From: Fluviispira vulneris
Lineage (GTDB): Bacteria; Bdellovibrionota_B; Oligoflexia; Silvanigrellales; Silvanigrellaceae
NCBI RefSeq assembly: GCF_014281055.1
Contig: NZ_JACRSE010000004.1
Location: 62,001 to 126,000 of the forward strand
Length of the DNA stretch: 64,000 bases
Direction of reading: 5' to 3'
Each line of letters starts with the position of its first letter. Positions within the stretch are counted from its first letter, which is position 1. The position numbers were made by a program, and so were the translations under genes. Positions 36,067 to 46,132 of this stretch are shown here, one piece after another. The notes below the pieces were generated by a model. That model was not told the DNA's origin, did no database searches, and worked only from the letters and a program-made list of their open reading frames with translations.

Positions 36067-37158
36067 TTATTTAAGGTAGAAAATTGCAATAAATGGCCCT
36101 AAAAATTTACCCACACTTGAAGCTATTAAGTGAAGAGAGATTAACTGAAATTTATTGATGTCATAGTTTCTGCTGTAAAATAGCGCTGCTGAGTTAATAT
36201 ATGTGCCTGAATTTGAAATTCCGAGTAATATAAATAATATGAGTATCTCCATAACACTCCGAGAATTGCTTAATAATATAACAATTAAAATAAAAATATG
36301 GCTAAAAAGACTTGTAAAGAACGTAACCTTTTCGCCTATATAGTAGGAGAATTTGAGCCATAATTTTTGAGAAAAAGCATGACAGAAAGCCTCTATTGCA
36401 AGAAAAATTCCAATAATACTCACATCGAATCCATTGCTTTTTAACGCTGGAGGTATCGTCGTGTACCAAAAACTAAAAACCGTTAAATCGAGAATGAATA
36501 ATACGATACAAAGATTCAAATGTTTAAAATTTTTATTCTTAAAAAACTGCATGAGCGAAAATCTTACTTTTTCTTCATTTCTTTTTGCTGTATCAATGAA
36601 AAAAGATAATAGAATAGATGTGAAAGCCATAAAATATATCGCAATATTACTTATTTCTTTACTTTTGTGACTTGATGTCACAAGGCAGCCTATGAAAAAC
36701 CCAAGTGAGATGCCTAAAATTTTTAAAAAATTGAGCATCATAAGTTGATTTTTCAATGTGCTTTTATCGGATGTATTCGTTGCATATGAGAGGCTCGCAA
36801 CTTCTATGGAAGAAGAAGAAAGCCCCATAATTATAGCAAATACAAAACAAAATGGGATCGAATGATAAAAATTAAAGACATAAAAAAGTAAATTAATAAT
36901 CGAAATTATGATGGCAATATATTTAATATATTGTATAGAAAAATGATATAATCTATAAGAACATATTAAGAAGAATAAACTCACAAGCGAGGTGATTGAA
37001 TATAAATTCAGCACCACCAGAGGTAGATTATTTGCAATTGCAAAGAGTGGATAGGAGATAGAGAAAATAATATAATAAACTCGAAAAATAAGACTCACAA
37101 TATAAAAGTTATTTTTATGAAGAAAATTTATTGCTGTACTGTGTATGCGTAAACCCAT
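36067..37158 (-). CDS. MFS-family transporter
   Basis: This is a 363-residue polytopic membrane protein with about 11-12 hydrophobic helices, and a hydrophilic loop with a lysine-rich stretch near 200-215, as between the two six-helix halves of an MFS transporter. It is shorter than usual (about 400). There is no clear RBS (only an A-rich tract). It is rich in Phe, Ile and Lys, and more AT-rich than most neighbours. No substrate can be proposed. It lies between the CNF-like gene and the repeat island, which together look accessory. Confidence 0.78.
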   Translation of the reverse strand: MGLRIHSTAINFLHKNNFYIVSLIFRVYYIIFSISYPLFAIANNLPLVVLNLYSITSLVSLFFLICSYRLYHFSIQYIKYIAIIISIINLLFYVFNFYHSIPFCFVFAIIMGLSSSSIEVASLSYATNTSDKSTLKNQLMMLNFLKILGISLGFFIGCLVTSSHKSKEISNIAIYFMAFTSILLSFFIDTAKRNEEKVRFSLMQFFKNKNFKHLNLCIVLFILDLTVFSFWYTTIPPALKSNGFDVSIIGIFLAIEAFCHAFSQKLWLKFSYYIGEKVTFFTSLFSHIFILIVILLSNSRSVMEILILFILLGISNSGTYINSAALFYSRNYDINKFQLISLHLIASSVGKFLGPFIAIFYLK

Positions 37159-37295
37159 CTTTTTAATTTCACTTTTCTATAAATGAATCTTTAGGCAGAT
37201 TATGTTCTTTATAAAAACCTCTTTGAGCAATTAGGAAAAATTGTTAGCATAAAAATATTTTTAAGTAAATATTTTATTTATTAAAATAAACCGAA

Positions 37296-37395
37296 TGTCG
37301 CATATGATAAAGTTATGTAGCATAAATCAGCAGCGGTCATTTAAAATCGAGCGTTTGTCGTATAAACAGCAGAGCGTCGAATAGCATAATTTAGA
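37296..37395. repeat. Phased GTCG-type repeats, possible transposon-end array
   Basis: Similar units occur at about 20-bp phase: TGTCGCATATG (37296), TGTAGCATAAA (37316), GGTCATTTAAA (37336), TGTCGTATAAA (37356) and CGTCGAATAGC (37375). IS21-family and Tn7-like elements carry such multiple repeats at their ends for transposase binding. No transposase gene is present. Confidence 0.45.
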
Positions 37396-37410
37396 GGGGA
37401 GAGTAAGAGA

Positions 37411-37485
37411 ATGGCTCCGAAGGGCATTTGCGGCCAGCAACTCTGCCCAGAGGAGTCTTCTCTGACTCAAACCCGTCGAATTTAA
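37411..37485 (+). other. Small 24-codon ORF with a strong RBS-like tract
   Basis: ATG at 37411 is preceded by GAGGGGAGAG. The frame codes 24 residues with two Cys and ends at TAA (37483-37485). It lies in the GC-rich core of the island, and a GAGTC/GACTC hairpin falls inside it. Whether it is translated is unknown. Confidence 0.25.
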
Positions 37486-37559
37486 TAAATTTCAAAATGA
37501 TGATTTTTGCACCACCCGTCGAATTTATCCAAATAAAAAATGATGATTAATCAGACACC
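37471..37559. repeat. 43-bp tandem direct repeat overlapping the 3' end of the CheR-CheB gene
   Basis: ACCCGTCGAATTTA at 37471 recurs at 37514, and AAAATGATGATT at 37494 recurs at 37537, both exactly 43 bases apart. The second unit covers the stop codon and last codons of the fusion gene. Confidence 0.75.
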
Positions 37560-39886
37560 TTAGTTAAATTGATTATTTTATTTGCAATATTCTCAAGCGG
37601 TTCAACAAAATCGACTGCATTTAACTTAATAGCTTCACGAGGCATACCAAAAACCACACAAGTTTCTTCATTTTGTGCAATTGTTTTAGCCCCAGTTTCT
37701 TTTAATTGCTTTAACCCTTGGGCACCATCAACTCCCATGCCGGTTAATATAATCCCTAACATTTTTTGTAATCTTAATTGTGCTAATGAATAAAATAATA
37801 CATCTACAGAAGGTCTATGCCCATTCACCACAGCTGCACCAGTCGTTTGAATTTGCAAATTATTCATATGTTTTCTTACGATCATGTGATAATTTCCAGG
37901 TGCTATATAAACTTTATTGGGCATTAAAATATCTTTGTCTGTTGCTTCAACTACATCAAAAGGACATATATTATTTAGTCTATCTGCAAGAGCTTTTGAA
38001 AAAACTTCAGGGATATGTTGAACAATCAAAATAGGTGGTATTTGTGATGGAAGATGTTCTAAAATCAATTTTAAAGCTTCCGTCCCTCCTGTTGAAGAAC
38101 CTATCGCTATTAAATACTGTTCATCCAAAACTTTATTTTCATTATAATTATAAACTCGATCTCTATGCAAAGAAATTTTCGCACTTTTTGCTAAAATAAT
38201 TTTTTCTATTAATATTTTACCTTCTTCGACTATATTTCGTAACTCTGGTTTTTGAAAGAAATCCACCGCACCTAGCTCTAGAGCTTCCATGACAAGAGAG
38301 CCTTCTTCTAAATTCAGTGCGCTAACAACAACCGTTGGAATCTTATAACGAGGTATAATTAATCGCAAAATATCGATACCACTTAGATATGGCATGTTGA
38401 TATCTAAAGTAATTACATCTGGTTTTAATAATTGAATTTGTTTATCAAGTTGTCGTGGGTCTTCCACTTCACCCACAACTTGAATATTGCTACTTTTTGC
38501 TAATATATTCTTAAGTTGTGCTCGAATGGTCGGTGAATCATCAACAATAAGAACACGAATCGTATTTTGTAATTCTTTTAAGACAAGAGGAGTTTTATTG
38601 TTTGTTTTATCTGTTACTTTATATTGTTTTAAAATCGTATCTATCTTAAAACAAATTTCTTCACTCGACTCATCCATATTTTTTAAATCTGGTTTTTCAA
38701 CATAATCAGATGCTCCGAGATCAAGAGCTTCCTTTGCAATGTTAGTTCCATCTCTTTCAATAGAACTGACGACTAAAACCGGTGGGTGCTTTCCTTTCAC
38801 AAATGAGGTTTTTAAATACTCTATGCCTGTTTCTCCGGGCATATGAATATCTAAAGTCATTATGTCAATTTTATTTGATTTTAAAACTGCGCGCGCTTGC
38901 TCAGTGCTGCTCACAGTTGCAACGACCTCAAAGCCATTTTCAATTGTAAGAATTTTTTTCATTAAAAGCAAAATTGTTGGAGAATCATCAACCACGAGCA
39001 CTTTAATAAGCGACTTTTTAACATCTTGGAGAGTTATATTCAATTCTTTTTCTTCAAAAGTACTGTGTGAATATATTGCGTTTGAAAATAATTTTACAGG
39101 AAGATTAAGATTATTAATTGATTCACTGATACCTAAGACCAAAATTCCATGCGGTTCAAGTCGATGTAATAGATTTTTTATAATTTCTATAATTTGTTCA
39201 TTATTAAAATAAATTAAAACGTTACGACAAAAAATAATATCAAACTTCTCGGATAAATATTTCTGACCGAGCTTTGTTAAATTTGCTTCCTCAAAAGTAA
39301 CTGAGTTTTTAATGTGAATTTTTGGTTTAACATAGTCACGAATCTCACCTAGGCCCCTTAACCAATTCCCATGAATATAAAACATAGGGACTTGAGAAAT
39401 ATCTTTATAAATATAGACTCCGTTTTTTGCATACTCAATAGATTCATGATCCACATCTGTAGCTAAAATTTTAAAATCGCAGTTATTTAATTTGTTTTCT
39501 TGTTTTAGCTTATGAAAAAGCATAGACAGTGAATATGCCTCTTGCCCTTGGCTACAGGCAGCACTCCATATACGGATCGTTTTATCTTTTTTAACTTGTA
39601 ATATATTTTTCAAATATTTTTTTTCGATATCTTCAAAATGAAAGTATTCTCTAAAAAAGAAGCTATGATGAGTTGTAAATATAGAAATAATTGCTTTTTT
39701 TTCTTGCGATATATTTTTTTCTAAATACTCCAAATATTCCTTAGGAGATTTCATTCCTAAATTCGTCAAGCGTTTTTGCAAACGTGATTCTATCATGGAA
39801 ATATTGTTTTCAGATACTTGATTGCCAGTTTCCTCTTTTACAATATTTTTAATTTTAAGAATGAGATCATTCCATTCCGAATTCAT
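37547..39886 (-). CDS. CheR-REC-REC-CheB chemoreceptor methylation/demethylation fusion
   Basis: This is a 779-residue fusion. Residues 1-275 are a CheR methyltransferase (SAM motif RIWSAACSQGQEAYS; DIIFCRNVLIYFN). Receiver domains lie at about 293-410 (TLDIHMPG) and 441-560 (TLDINMPY). Residues 590-779 are CheB methylesterase: Ser in SSTGGTEAL, His in VQHIP and Asp in GMGVDGAQG, all intact. It could add and remove methyl groups under control of two phosphorylation sites. ATG at 39886 with GAGGAG 5 bases upstream overlaps the upstream receptor stop, so it is the last gene of the CheA operon. Confidence 0.93.
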   Translation of the reverse strand: MNSEWNDLILKIKNIVKEETGNQVSENNISMIESRLQKRLTNLGMKSPKEYLEYLEKNISQEKKAIISIFTTHHSFFFREYFHFEDIEKKYLKNILQVKKDKTIRIWSAACSQGQEAYSLSMLFHKLKQENKLNNCDFKILATDVDHESIEYAKNGVYIYKDISQVPMFYIHGNWLRGLGEIRDYVKPKIHIKNSVTFEEANLTKLGQKYLSEKFDIIFCRNVLIYFNNEQIIEIIKNLLHRLEPHGILVLGISESINNLNLPVKLFSNAIYSHSTFEEKELNITLQDVKKSLIKVLVVDDSPTILLLMKKILTIENGFEVVATVSSTEQARAVLKSNKIDIMTLDIHMPGETGIEYLKTSFVKGKHPPVLVVSSIERDGTNIAKEALDLGASDYVEKPDLKNMDESSEEICFKIDTILKQYKVTDKTNNKTPLVLKELQNTIRVLIVDDSPTIRAQLKNILAKSSNIQVVGEVEDPRQLDKQIQLLKPDVITLDINMPYLSGIDILRLIIPRYKIPTVVVSALNLEEGSLVMEALELGAVDFFQKPELRNIVEEGKILIEKIILAKSAKISLHRDRVYNYNENKVLDEQYLIAIGSSTGGTEALKLILEHLPSQIPPILIVQHIPEVFSKALADRLNNICPFDVVEATDKDILMPNKVYIAPGNYHMIVRKHMNNLQIQTTGAAVVNGHRPSVDVLFYSLAQLRLQKMLGIILTGMGVDGAQGLKQLKETGAKTIAQNEETCVVFGMPREAIKLNAVDFVEPLENIANKIINLTKVSD

Positions 39887-42120
39887 CAAAGCTCCTCAAA
39901 ACGATCATCGTCGTATTTTGGCACTCCATCCTTTTTTCTATTATCTTTTAGATTCTTTTCATTTTTGCCAAGTTTTATTTCATTAATATTTATTGATTGT
40001 TTACTTTTATTAAGTAATTCACTTTTAGTCATTTTTCTAAATTTTTCAATGCTTAATTTTTTATTGTCGGTTCTCTTAGGGGAAGATTTAGTTGAAGATG
40101 CAGCATCATTTATATCTATCGTTGATGATTTTTCATTATGTCCATACACAATATCCATCAATCCCTTCGTCAGGGCTTCAAGTTCATGACTTTGATTATA
40201 AAGAATTGTTGAAGTTTCCGATGATTTCTGGGCAATTTTAGAATTTTGATTTGTCAATGTATCAAGTTCGCTCATCGCATTATTTATTTCTGCAACCCCA
40301 TTCGCTTGCTCTATCGACGAATTTGAAATTTCGTTAATCAATGAATTTACTTCTTCAGAGTTTGCAAAGATTTTTTCAAAGATCTCCATACACTCACGAC
40401 TCACTTCTTCGCCAGATTGAACAGCCTCTTTGGAACTCAACATTATTCTTTCAACATTATTTTTTGTATCATCAATTATACTTCTTACTTTTTCCACACT
40501 ATTTTCTAGTAATGCAGATATTTCACTTGAAGTATTTCCACTCATTTGCGCTAAATTTCCCACTTCCTCTGCCACAATAGAAAATCCTCTGCCATGCTCA
40601 CCCGCCCTTGCAGCCTCAACGGAAGCATTGAAGGATAGTATTTTTGTTTGAAAGACAATTTCATCTATTAATTTTGCTTTATCCTCGATTTCAGATATAA
40701 ACTTAACTATTTCTGATATTCTTTTATTTCCTTCAAAAACTTCAGATAAAACATTCTGATTGCTCGTTTTAATATTGCCAATAGAACGAACCATTTTATC
40801 GATTGCACTCTTTCCAGCAGTTATCTTTTTGCGATTTTCTTCTGATTTTCTTTTTGACATATTTGCCATCTCTGAAGTTTTATTCATCATTGCACTAATT
40901 TCATTCACTGCAGAGGCTGTTTCTTGTAAAGCAGATGTTTGTTGGATAGAAGCAGACGATAATTTTTGACTTTCCTCATTAACCTCAGCTGATGTTCTAT
41001 TTAATTCTTGATTCCCATGCGCAAGTTTAGCGGCAAATTCCATAATAACTTTTGACAATCCGGTACTATAATAAATGCTAACAGCAATAGCTAAAAGCAA
41101 AACAGCTATTAATAAAAGAGCAAAAATAATTTTTGTCTTATTAATAGCTGACAAGGCCTCGCCTTTGTCGACTCTTACTAAAACTTTCCAATTCAATTTA
41201 TCAGCAATTTTCATTCCTGTAACCAATTTATATGCAGTAAATTGAAACTCTTTCCGTCTTACATTTTCGGACTCTAAAACTCCTTCTTGGCCTTTTTGTG
41301 CATTTATGGCAGCAATTTGCTTTTCTTTTACAAGATTGAATTTGTTAAGAATTTTACCATCATGAACCACAATATTCTTATATCCATTTGTAGCAGGATG
41401 AAAGTCTAAAATAATGTTTCCTTCAGAATCTAATAAATTAATTTCGAGACTTTTTAAACCACTGTTTGCAAAACTGTCATAAACACGCGATATTGTATTT
41501 TCAAGCCAGAAAAAATTTGCATGATTACTAATAATTCCTACTGCTTCTCCTTTTATATTATAAATAAAAGCTGAAAATATTGTTCCATAATTTTTCTCTT
41601 GATATACTTTTTCTACCAGGTCATTGAAATTAGGATCTTGAAAATAAACGTTTGAAAAACCTTTTTTAGGATCTTCCAAAAAATTTCGAGCTAAAGTTTC
41701 TTTAAACCATTTTGCTTTTGAAAAATTCATTGCATACAATTTTTCGCTGTTATTTTTTTTTCCCTCTGGGGAGCTATCGTTCACTGCTAAGAGTTTTCCA
41801 TTGAGATCACAAACTAAAATAAGATCGTAAATTCCATATAATTTACTAAATTGATTGAGTGTGTTCACGTGATCGCGCGAATAGCCATTTATATTTCTAA
41901 AATATTGAGCAAAAACCTTTATATCTCCATATCTCTCGTAGAACTGATCTTGAAATGAGTTTGATAAATCCTCAGCAGCAAGAAACAACTTACTTTTTAC
42001 CATTTCTTCTTGTTGAGAAACATTCACAAAGATTAAAATTATTGCTGCTATAGAAACTATAATAATTCCACCTATACTTAAAACAAATATTTTAGCTCGT
42101 AAAGATAATTTCTCAAGCAT
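39886..42120 (-). CDS. Methyl-accepting chemotaxis protein, double-Cache sensor
   Basis: This is a 744-residue receptor. TM1 is at about 12-34, a large periplasmic dCache-like domain at about 40-330, and TM2 near 333-355. The signalling domain has tip KTEL-type wording: [22 protein letters not shown] hydrophilic Lys/Asp/Ser-rich tail of about 90 residues ends in DDRFEEL, which might be a tether for CheR, though not NWETF. It lies 9 bp after cheW and overlaps the CheR-CheB fusion start. GAGGTG precedes its ATG. It is presumably a receptor of this dedicated array. Confidence 0.93.
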   Translation of the reverse strand: MLEKLSLRAKIFVLSIGGIIIVSIAAIILIFVNVSQQEEMVKSKLFLAAEDLSNSFQDQFYERYGDIKVFAQYFRNINGYSRDHVNTLNQFSKLYGIYDLILVCDLNGKLLAVNDSSPEGKKNNSEKLYAMNFSKAKWFKETLARNFLEDPKKGFSNVYFQDPNFNDLVEKVYQEKNYGTIFSAFIYNIKGEAVGIISNHANFFWLENTISRVYDSFANSGLKSLEINLLDSEGNIILDFHPATNGYKNIVVHDGKILNKFNLVKEKQIAAINAQKGQEGVLESENVRRKEFQFTAYKLVTGMKIADKLNWKVLVRVDKGEALSAINKTKIIFALLLIAVLLLAIAVSIYYSTGLSKVIMEFAAKLAHGNQELNRTSAEVNEESQKLSSASIQQTSALQETASAVNEISAMMNKTSEMANMSKRKSEENRKKITAGKSAIDKMVRSIGNIKTSNQNVLSEVFEGNKRISEIVKFISEIEDKAKLIDEIVFQTKILSFNASVEAARAGEHGRGFSIVAEEVGNLAQMSGNTSSEISALLENSVEKVRSIIDDTKNNVERIMLSSKEAVQSGEEVSRECMEIFEKIFANSEEVNSLINEISNSSIEQANGVAEINNAMSELDTLTNQNSKIAQKSSETSTILYNQSHELEALTKGLMDIVYGHNEKSSTIDINDAASSTKSSPKRTDNKKLSIEKFRKMTKSELLNKSKQSININEIKLGKNEKNLKDNRKKDGVPKYDDDRFEEL

Positions 42121-42129
42121 GCAAACACC

Positions 42130-42621
42130 TCACGACCCGGAATTCTCTATGTGTAAAAGATCTTCAATACTTAATGATTTTGCTAAATTTATTAAAACTA
42201 TGATTTGATTTTTATGTTCAATTATTCCATCTATATAATCATTTTTAATCGATGTTTGCATATTTGGTTTTGGCAATATTTTATCTTTTTCAATTTTTAT
42301 TACATTATCAACTGAATCTACTAAAGCTCCCATTGTTATATTTTCTAAATCACAGACAATTACTGAGTTTTCCTCCTCACCTCTGCTCACAATATTCAAC
42401 TTCTTACGCATATCTATAACGCTGATAACTTTGCCTCTTAAATTCATAATTCCACAAAAATAGCTCGGAGTATAAGGTATTTGAGTAAATTCTGGAATTC
42501 CTATGACTTCTTTTACTTGTAAAAGTGGAATGCTAAAATGCTCGTTACCTAAGCTAAAGCATAAATATCGATTTTCTCCTGAAGATAACGTTCTTAATTT
42601 GTTTAATTGATCATCACTCAT
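42130..42621 (-). CDS. cheW: Chemotaxis coupling protein CheW
   Basis: CheW links receptors to CheA. The 163 residues match a single CheW domain: RYLCFSLGNEHFSIPLLQVKEVIG, then GIMNLRGKVISVIDMR with the conserved Arg-Gly. The length is typical. Its ATG overlaps the cheA stop (ATGA). Confidence 0.95.
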   Translation of the reverse strand: MSDDQLNKLRTLSSGENRYLCFSLGNEHFSIPLLQVKEVIGIPEFTQIPYTPSYFCGIMNLRGKVISVIDMRKKLNIVSRGEEENSVIVCDLENITMGALVDSVDNVIKIEKDKILPKPNMQTSIKNDYIDGIIEHKNQIIVLINLAKSLSIEDLLHIENSGS

Positions 42622-44372
42622 AACGTTTGCCCACTTATACTTCTTTGAAGATTATTCTGAAAATTTTTACTATTAATTAATTGAGAAATCTCCAATATAG
42701 GTACTACTTTTCCATCACCCAGTATAACACTTCCAACAATTCCTGATTCACATCTCAATTCTTCACCAAGATTTTTTGTCACAACAGATTGTATAGATAT
42801 AACTCTATCAACAATGGCTCCGATTTTATTTTCATTTGCTTGGACTATAAAAATAACTCTATCTTTTAACACATCATTTTTTTTCCGATGAATGTTTAAA
42901 CCTAAAGAAAGATCAATAACAGATATTTCCTCATCTCTTAATTTAATGATATTTTCAATTCCGGTTAAATATGTTAAATTGCTTTTTCTTAAGCTTAAGC
43001 ATTCTATCACCTGTTGGACAGGAATAATAAACTTTTGATTTGATATTTCAGCAATAAAGGCTTCCATAATTCCAACAGAAAGTGGAATTTTTATTTTAAA
43101 CTCAGTGCCGATATTTATAGCTGAACTGATTTCTATCTTTCCATTCAGTTTCTCAATATTCGTTTTAACAACATCCATTCCTACTCCACGTCCGGAAATG
43201 TCAGTTGTTTCAGTTTTTGTAGAAAAGCCTGGGGCAAATATAAGCTCATAGCATTGACTGTCTGCTAACTTAACATCTTCGGAAATTACCCCTTTTTTAA
43301 TTGCACTTTCATATAGTTGCACAGGATTTAATCCTTTGCCATCATCAGCCACTGTGATAACTAAATTACCTGATTCATGTGATGCATTGACAGTAATATT
43401 TCCTTCTAGCATTTTCCCTTTTGTAACTCGCTCTTCGTTTTCTTCAATGCCATGATCAATTGCATTGCGAATCATATGCATGAGTGGGTCCGATAATTCA
43501 TCCAAAATAAATTTATCGAGTTCTGTATTTTCACCTACAAAAGTAACATTTACTATTTTTCCAAGTTGAGCCGAAGTGTCACGTGCTGTGCGTAGTAGTT
43601 TTTGAAATACAGGTTTAATAGGTACTAATCTCAAGCGCATAATTATTTCTTGAACTTCTTTCGTAGTTTTTTTTAATAGTCGATAATAATTCTTTAAATT
43701 TTGATTGCTTTCTTGTTTTATTTGTTCTTCTAACATACTCTCGATTATAACAATCTCGCCTATATAGTTTTGAAGCTTTTCGATTTTACTTAGAGAAACG
43801 CGAATTACTTCTTCAGATAATATCTTTTTAGAGGCTATTGTTTTTTGTTTTGTAAATTCTTCTATTTTGTTTAATAAGATATTGTTTTTTGCATCTTCGA
43901 CTTCATTATCATCATATAGGACAAGAATATCACCTTCCTTTAAATCTTCACTAACACTTGGTGCATTTTCAATTGCTTGACCGGACTCTTCAGATTGAAC
44001 TTGATCAATCTCTGCGATTATATTTTTTGTATCCACTTTATAATCTGAATTTATTTTTATCTGCTCTACTATATGTTTAAGTTTATCATTTGTTACTAAC
44101 AGGACATTGATGATTTTTTGTGAGATGTTCAATTCTTTGTTTTTTAACTTAAGTAAAAATGACTCTAACCTGTGAAGAATTTCTGCTATATCACTAAAGC
44201 CAACGGCTTTTGCACTGCCTTTTAAATTATGGGCAAGGCGAAAGCAGCGGGCTAAAAGATCGCTTGGTGGGTTTTGACTGAACTGCAAATAGGCTTCTTC
44301 AGCTTCTTCTAAATTAATATCAGCCTCTCTTAGAAAAACCTTGCGCAGTTCTAATTCAAAATCGTCATCCAT
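42618..44372 (-). CDS. cheA: Chemotaxis histidine kinase CheA
   Basis: This is a 584-residue kinase. The Hpt domain has His48 in LAHNLKGSAK. An ~85-residue acidic linker takes the place of P2, so a CheY-binding P2 domain is not seen. Dimerisation helices lie at about 190-260, the HATPase has an N-box MHMIRNAIDHGIEE and a G-box DISGRGVGMDVV, and a CheW-like regulatory domain is at 445-575. It heads the operon cheA-cheW-receptor-cheR/B. No stand-alone cheY or cheD is present, so the receivers of the fusion may be its phosphorylation targets. AGGA lies 9 bases before ATG. Confidence 0.96.
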   Translation of the reverse strand: MDDDFELELRKVFLREADINLEEAEEAYLQFSQNPPSDLLARCFRLAHNLKGSAKAVGFSDIAEILHRLESFLLKLKNKELNISQKIINVLLVTNDKLKHIVEQIKINSDYKVDTKNIIAEIDQVQSEESGQAIENAPSVSEDLKEGDILVLYDDNEVEDAKNNILLNKIEEFTKQKTIASKKILSEEVIRVSLSKIEKLQNYIGEIVIIESMLEEQIKQESNQNLKNYYRLLKKTTKEVQEIIMRLRLVPIKPVFQKLLRTARDTSAQLGKIVNVTFVGENTELDKFILDELSDPLMHMIRNAIDHGIEENEERVTKGKMLEGNITVNASHESGNLVITVADDGKGLNPVQLYESAIKKGVISEDVKLADSQCYELIFAPGFSTKTETTDISGRGVGMDVVKTNIEKLNGKIEISSAINIGTEFKIKIPLSVGIMEAFIAEISNQKFIIPVQQVIECLSLRKSNLTYLTGIENIIKLRDEEISVIDLSLGLNIHRKKNDVLKDRVIFIVQANENKIGAIVDRVISIQSVVTKNLGEELRCESGIVGSVILGDGKVVPILEISQLINSKNFQNNLQRSISGQTL

Positions 44373-44530
44373 TTTAAGTTATCCTCAGGCAAATGGATTT
44401 AAAAATATTTGTAGTTAATATCGCTTGCAAATTTTAAAAGTTTAACTCTCCGCAAAAGAAACGGATGCAAAAATTGCAGCTCTTTAGTCAAATAGACTTT
44501 TACCGATTGTCCATTGTTGAGGGCGGGATT
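44373..44530. promoter_or_regulatory. Divergent promoter region between cheA operon and a chemoreceptor
   Basis: This 158-bp stretch must drive the minus-strand cheA operon and the plus-strand receptor. I find no clear sigma-28 or sigma-70 hexamer pair in either direction. Confidence 0.35.
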
Positions 44531-46129
44531 ATGAAAAAGATAAAGTTAAATTTTAAAGTATCGCTGAAAAAAAGATTTTATTTACTCATGTTCATAGTAT
44601 TTATAAATATGTTTATTATTGCAATATTTAGTTTATATTCCAATTATCAATCGAGTAAAAGCTTAACTTCTCTTTCTAATTTATATTTTCCTGCTATACA
44701 AAATTCTATACTAGCCGATATGATCCATGATGGTTTACGCGCTAACGTAAATTTGGCACTTTTTCAAATGTTGAATGGTTCAACTTCGGAAGACAAAGTC
44801 GAAATCGAAAAAGAAAATATGGAAATGACAACAAAATTTATTTCCTATATAGAAAACATTCAAAAAATGAATTTAGATGAAAACATTCAAACTAATATTG
44901 AAAGACTACTGCCAATTTTAAAGGAATATTCGAATACAAGTACAAGAGTTATTAATGCAGCTTTTTCATTAAACGGAAAAAAAGCTTTAGAAGAGAGCAA
45001 TAAATTCAATATACTATTTAAAAAACTTGAAGTCGAACTCGATTTACTATCAGAATCGATTGAAAAGCTAAGCAATGGCAAAATTGAAGGCGCTAAAAAT
45101 TCTGCCAATAATTTTCAACTTTTGAATTTAATCATTATACTTTTCTTTATGCTTTTAAGTGGGTTTATAAGTTTTATTTTTATTAAAAAAATAACTAATG
45201 TAACATTTCAAATAATTGAATCACTTAACCTACAAAGTCAAGAGATAAGAATGTCTGCAAGCAATATAAACGATACGTCACATGAGTTATACAATGCAGC
45301 AAAGTCGCAAAGTGATTCGTTACAAAAAACGAGTACTGCAATCCATGAAATAAATTCAATGGTAAAAAGAACATCTGAAAGTACATTCAATTCAAGTGTT
45401 CTCTCGAAAAGAAGTGAAGAAACTGTATTAAATGGAAAAAAAAGCGTTAACGAACTAATAAGCTGTATTGAAAAAGTGAAAGTCAATAACGTAAATATTA
45501 TGGAAAAAGTCACTTCTAGCAATAAGAGGTTCACAGAAATTATTAAAGTTATTTCTAATATATCATCGCGAACAAAAGTTATTAATGAAATTGTTTTTAA
45601 AACAAAACTTCTTTCTTTTAATGCATCTGTTGAAGCCGCACGGGCAGGTGAGCATGGCAGAGGTTTTTCAGTAGTTGCAGAAGAAGTTGGAAGTCTTGCA
45701 ATGATGAGTGGCGAAGCAGCAAAAGAAATAAATAAAATGCTTGCTGAAAGTATAGCAAAAGTCGAAGATATTATTTCTGTAACTAATTCAGAAGTATCTA
45801 AAATTATTGCTCTAGGTGATGAAAGTATTAATGAGAGCACAGAACTTGCAAATAATTGTACGAATGTAATGGAAAATACGGTTGAAAATGTTTCTTTAGT
45901 CAATAAATCTATAACTGATATTTCTTTAGCTGCTAAAGAACAAGAAGCTGGAATATCGGAAATTGTAAAAGCAATCACTGAAATTGAAATATTAACTCAG
46001 GCAAACGAATCTATCGCCAATCACTCATCCCAAGCAAGTCGTGACCTCACAGAAAAGGCAAATATAATTTTAGAAATCATTCATAATTTAAATTATATTA
46101 TGAATGGAGAGCAAGTTGAAAAACTTTAA
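44531..46129 (+). CDS. Methyl-accepting chemotaxis protein, four-helix-bundle sensor
   Basis: This 532-residue receptor has TM1 at about 12-35, a helical periplasmic domain (to about 195), TM2 near 200-218 and a signalling domain. The tip reads [21 protein letters not shown], matching the receptors at 33.5 and 39.9 kb. ATG at 44531 with GAGGGCGGG upstream is preferred to the frame's first ATG at 44465. It is divergent from the CheA operon, so it probably reports to that CheA. It ends four bases before the convergent mlaD-like gene. Confidence 0.92.
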   Translation: MKKIKLNFKVSLKKRFYLLMFIVFINMFIIAIFSLYSNYQSSKSLTSLSNLYFPAIQNSILADMIHDGLRANVNLALFQMLNGSTSEDKVEIEKENMEMTTKFISYIENIQKMNLDENIQTNIERLLPILKEYSNTSTRVINAAFSLNGKKALEESNKFNILFKKLEVELDLLSESIEKLSNGKIEGAKNSANNFQLLNLIIILFFMLLSGFISFIFIKKITNVTFQIIESLNLQSQEIRMSASNINDTSHELYNAAKSQSDSLQKTSTAIHEINSMVKRTSESTFNSSVLSKRSEETVLNGKKSVNELISCIEKVKVNNVNIMEKVTSSNKRFTEIIKVISNISSRTKVINEIVFKTKLLSFNASVEAARAGEHGRGFSVVAEEVGSLAMMSGEAAKEINKMLAESIAKVEDIISVTNSEVSKIIALGDESINESTELANNCTNVMENTVENVSLVNKSITDISLAAKEQEAGISEIVKAITEIEILTQANESIANHSSQASRDLTEKANIILEIIHNLNYIMNGEQVEKL

Positions 46130-46132
46130 TTT

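Noticed and set aside
45238-45978. 246-codon frame on the minus strand inside a chemoreceptor
   Set aside because: It is antisense to a receptor with clear family motifs. The protein shows only Ser/Ile/Leu repetition from the complement, and no RBS.
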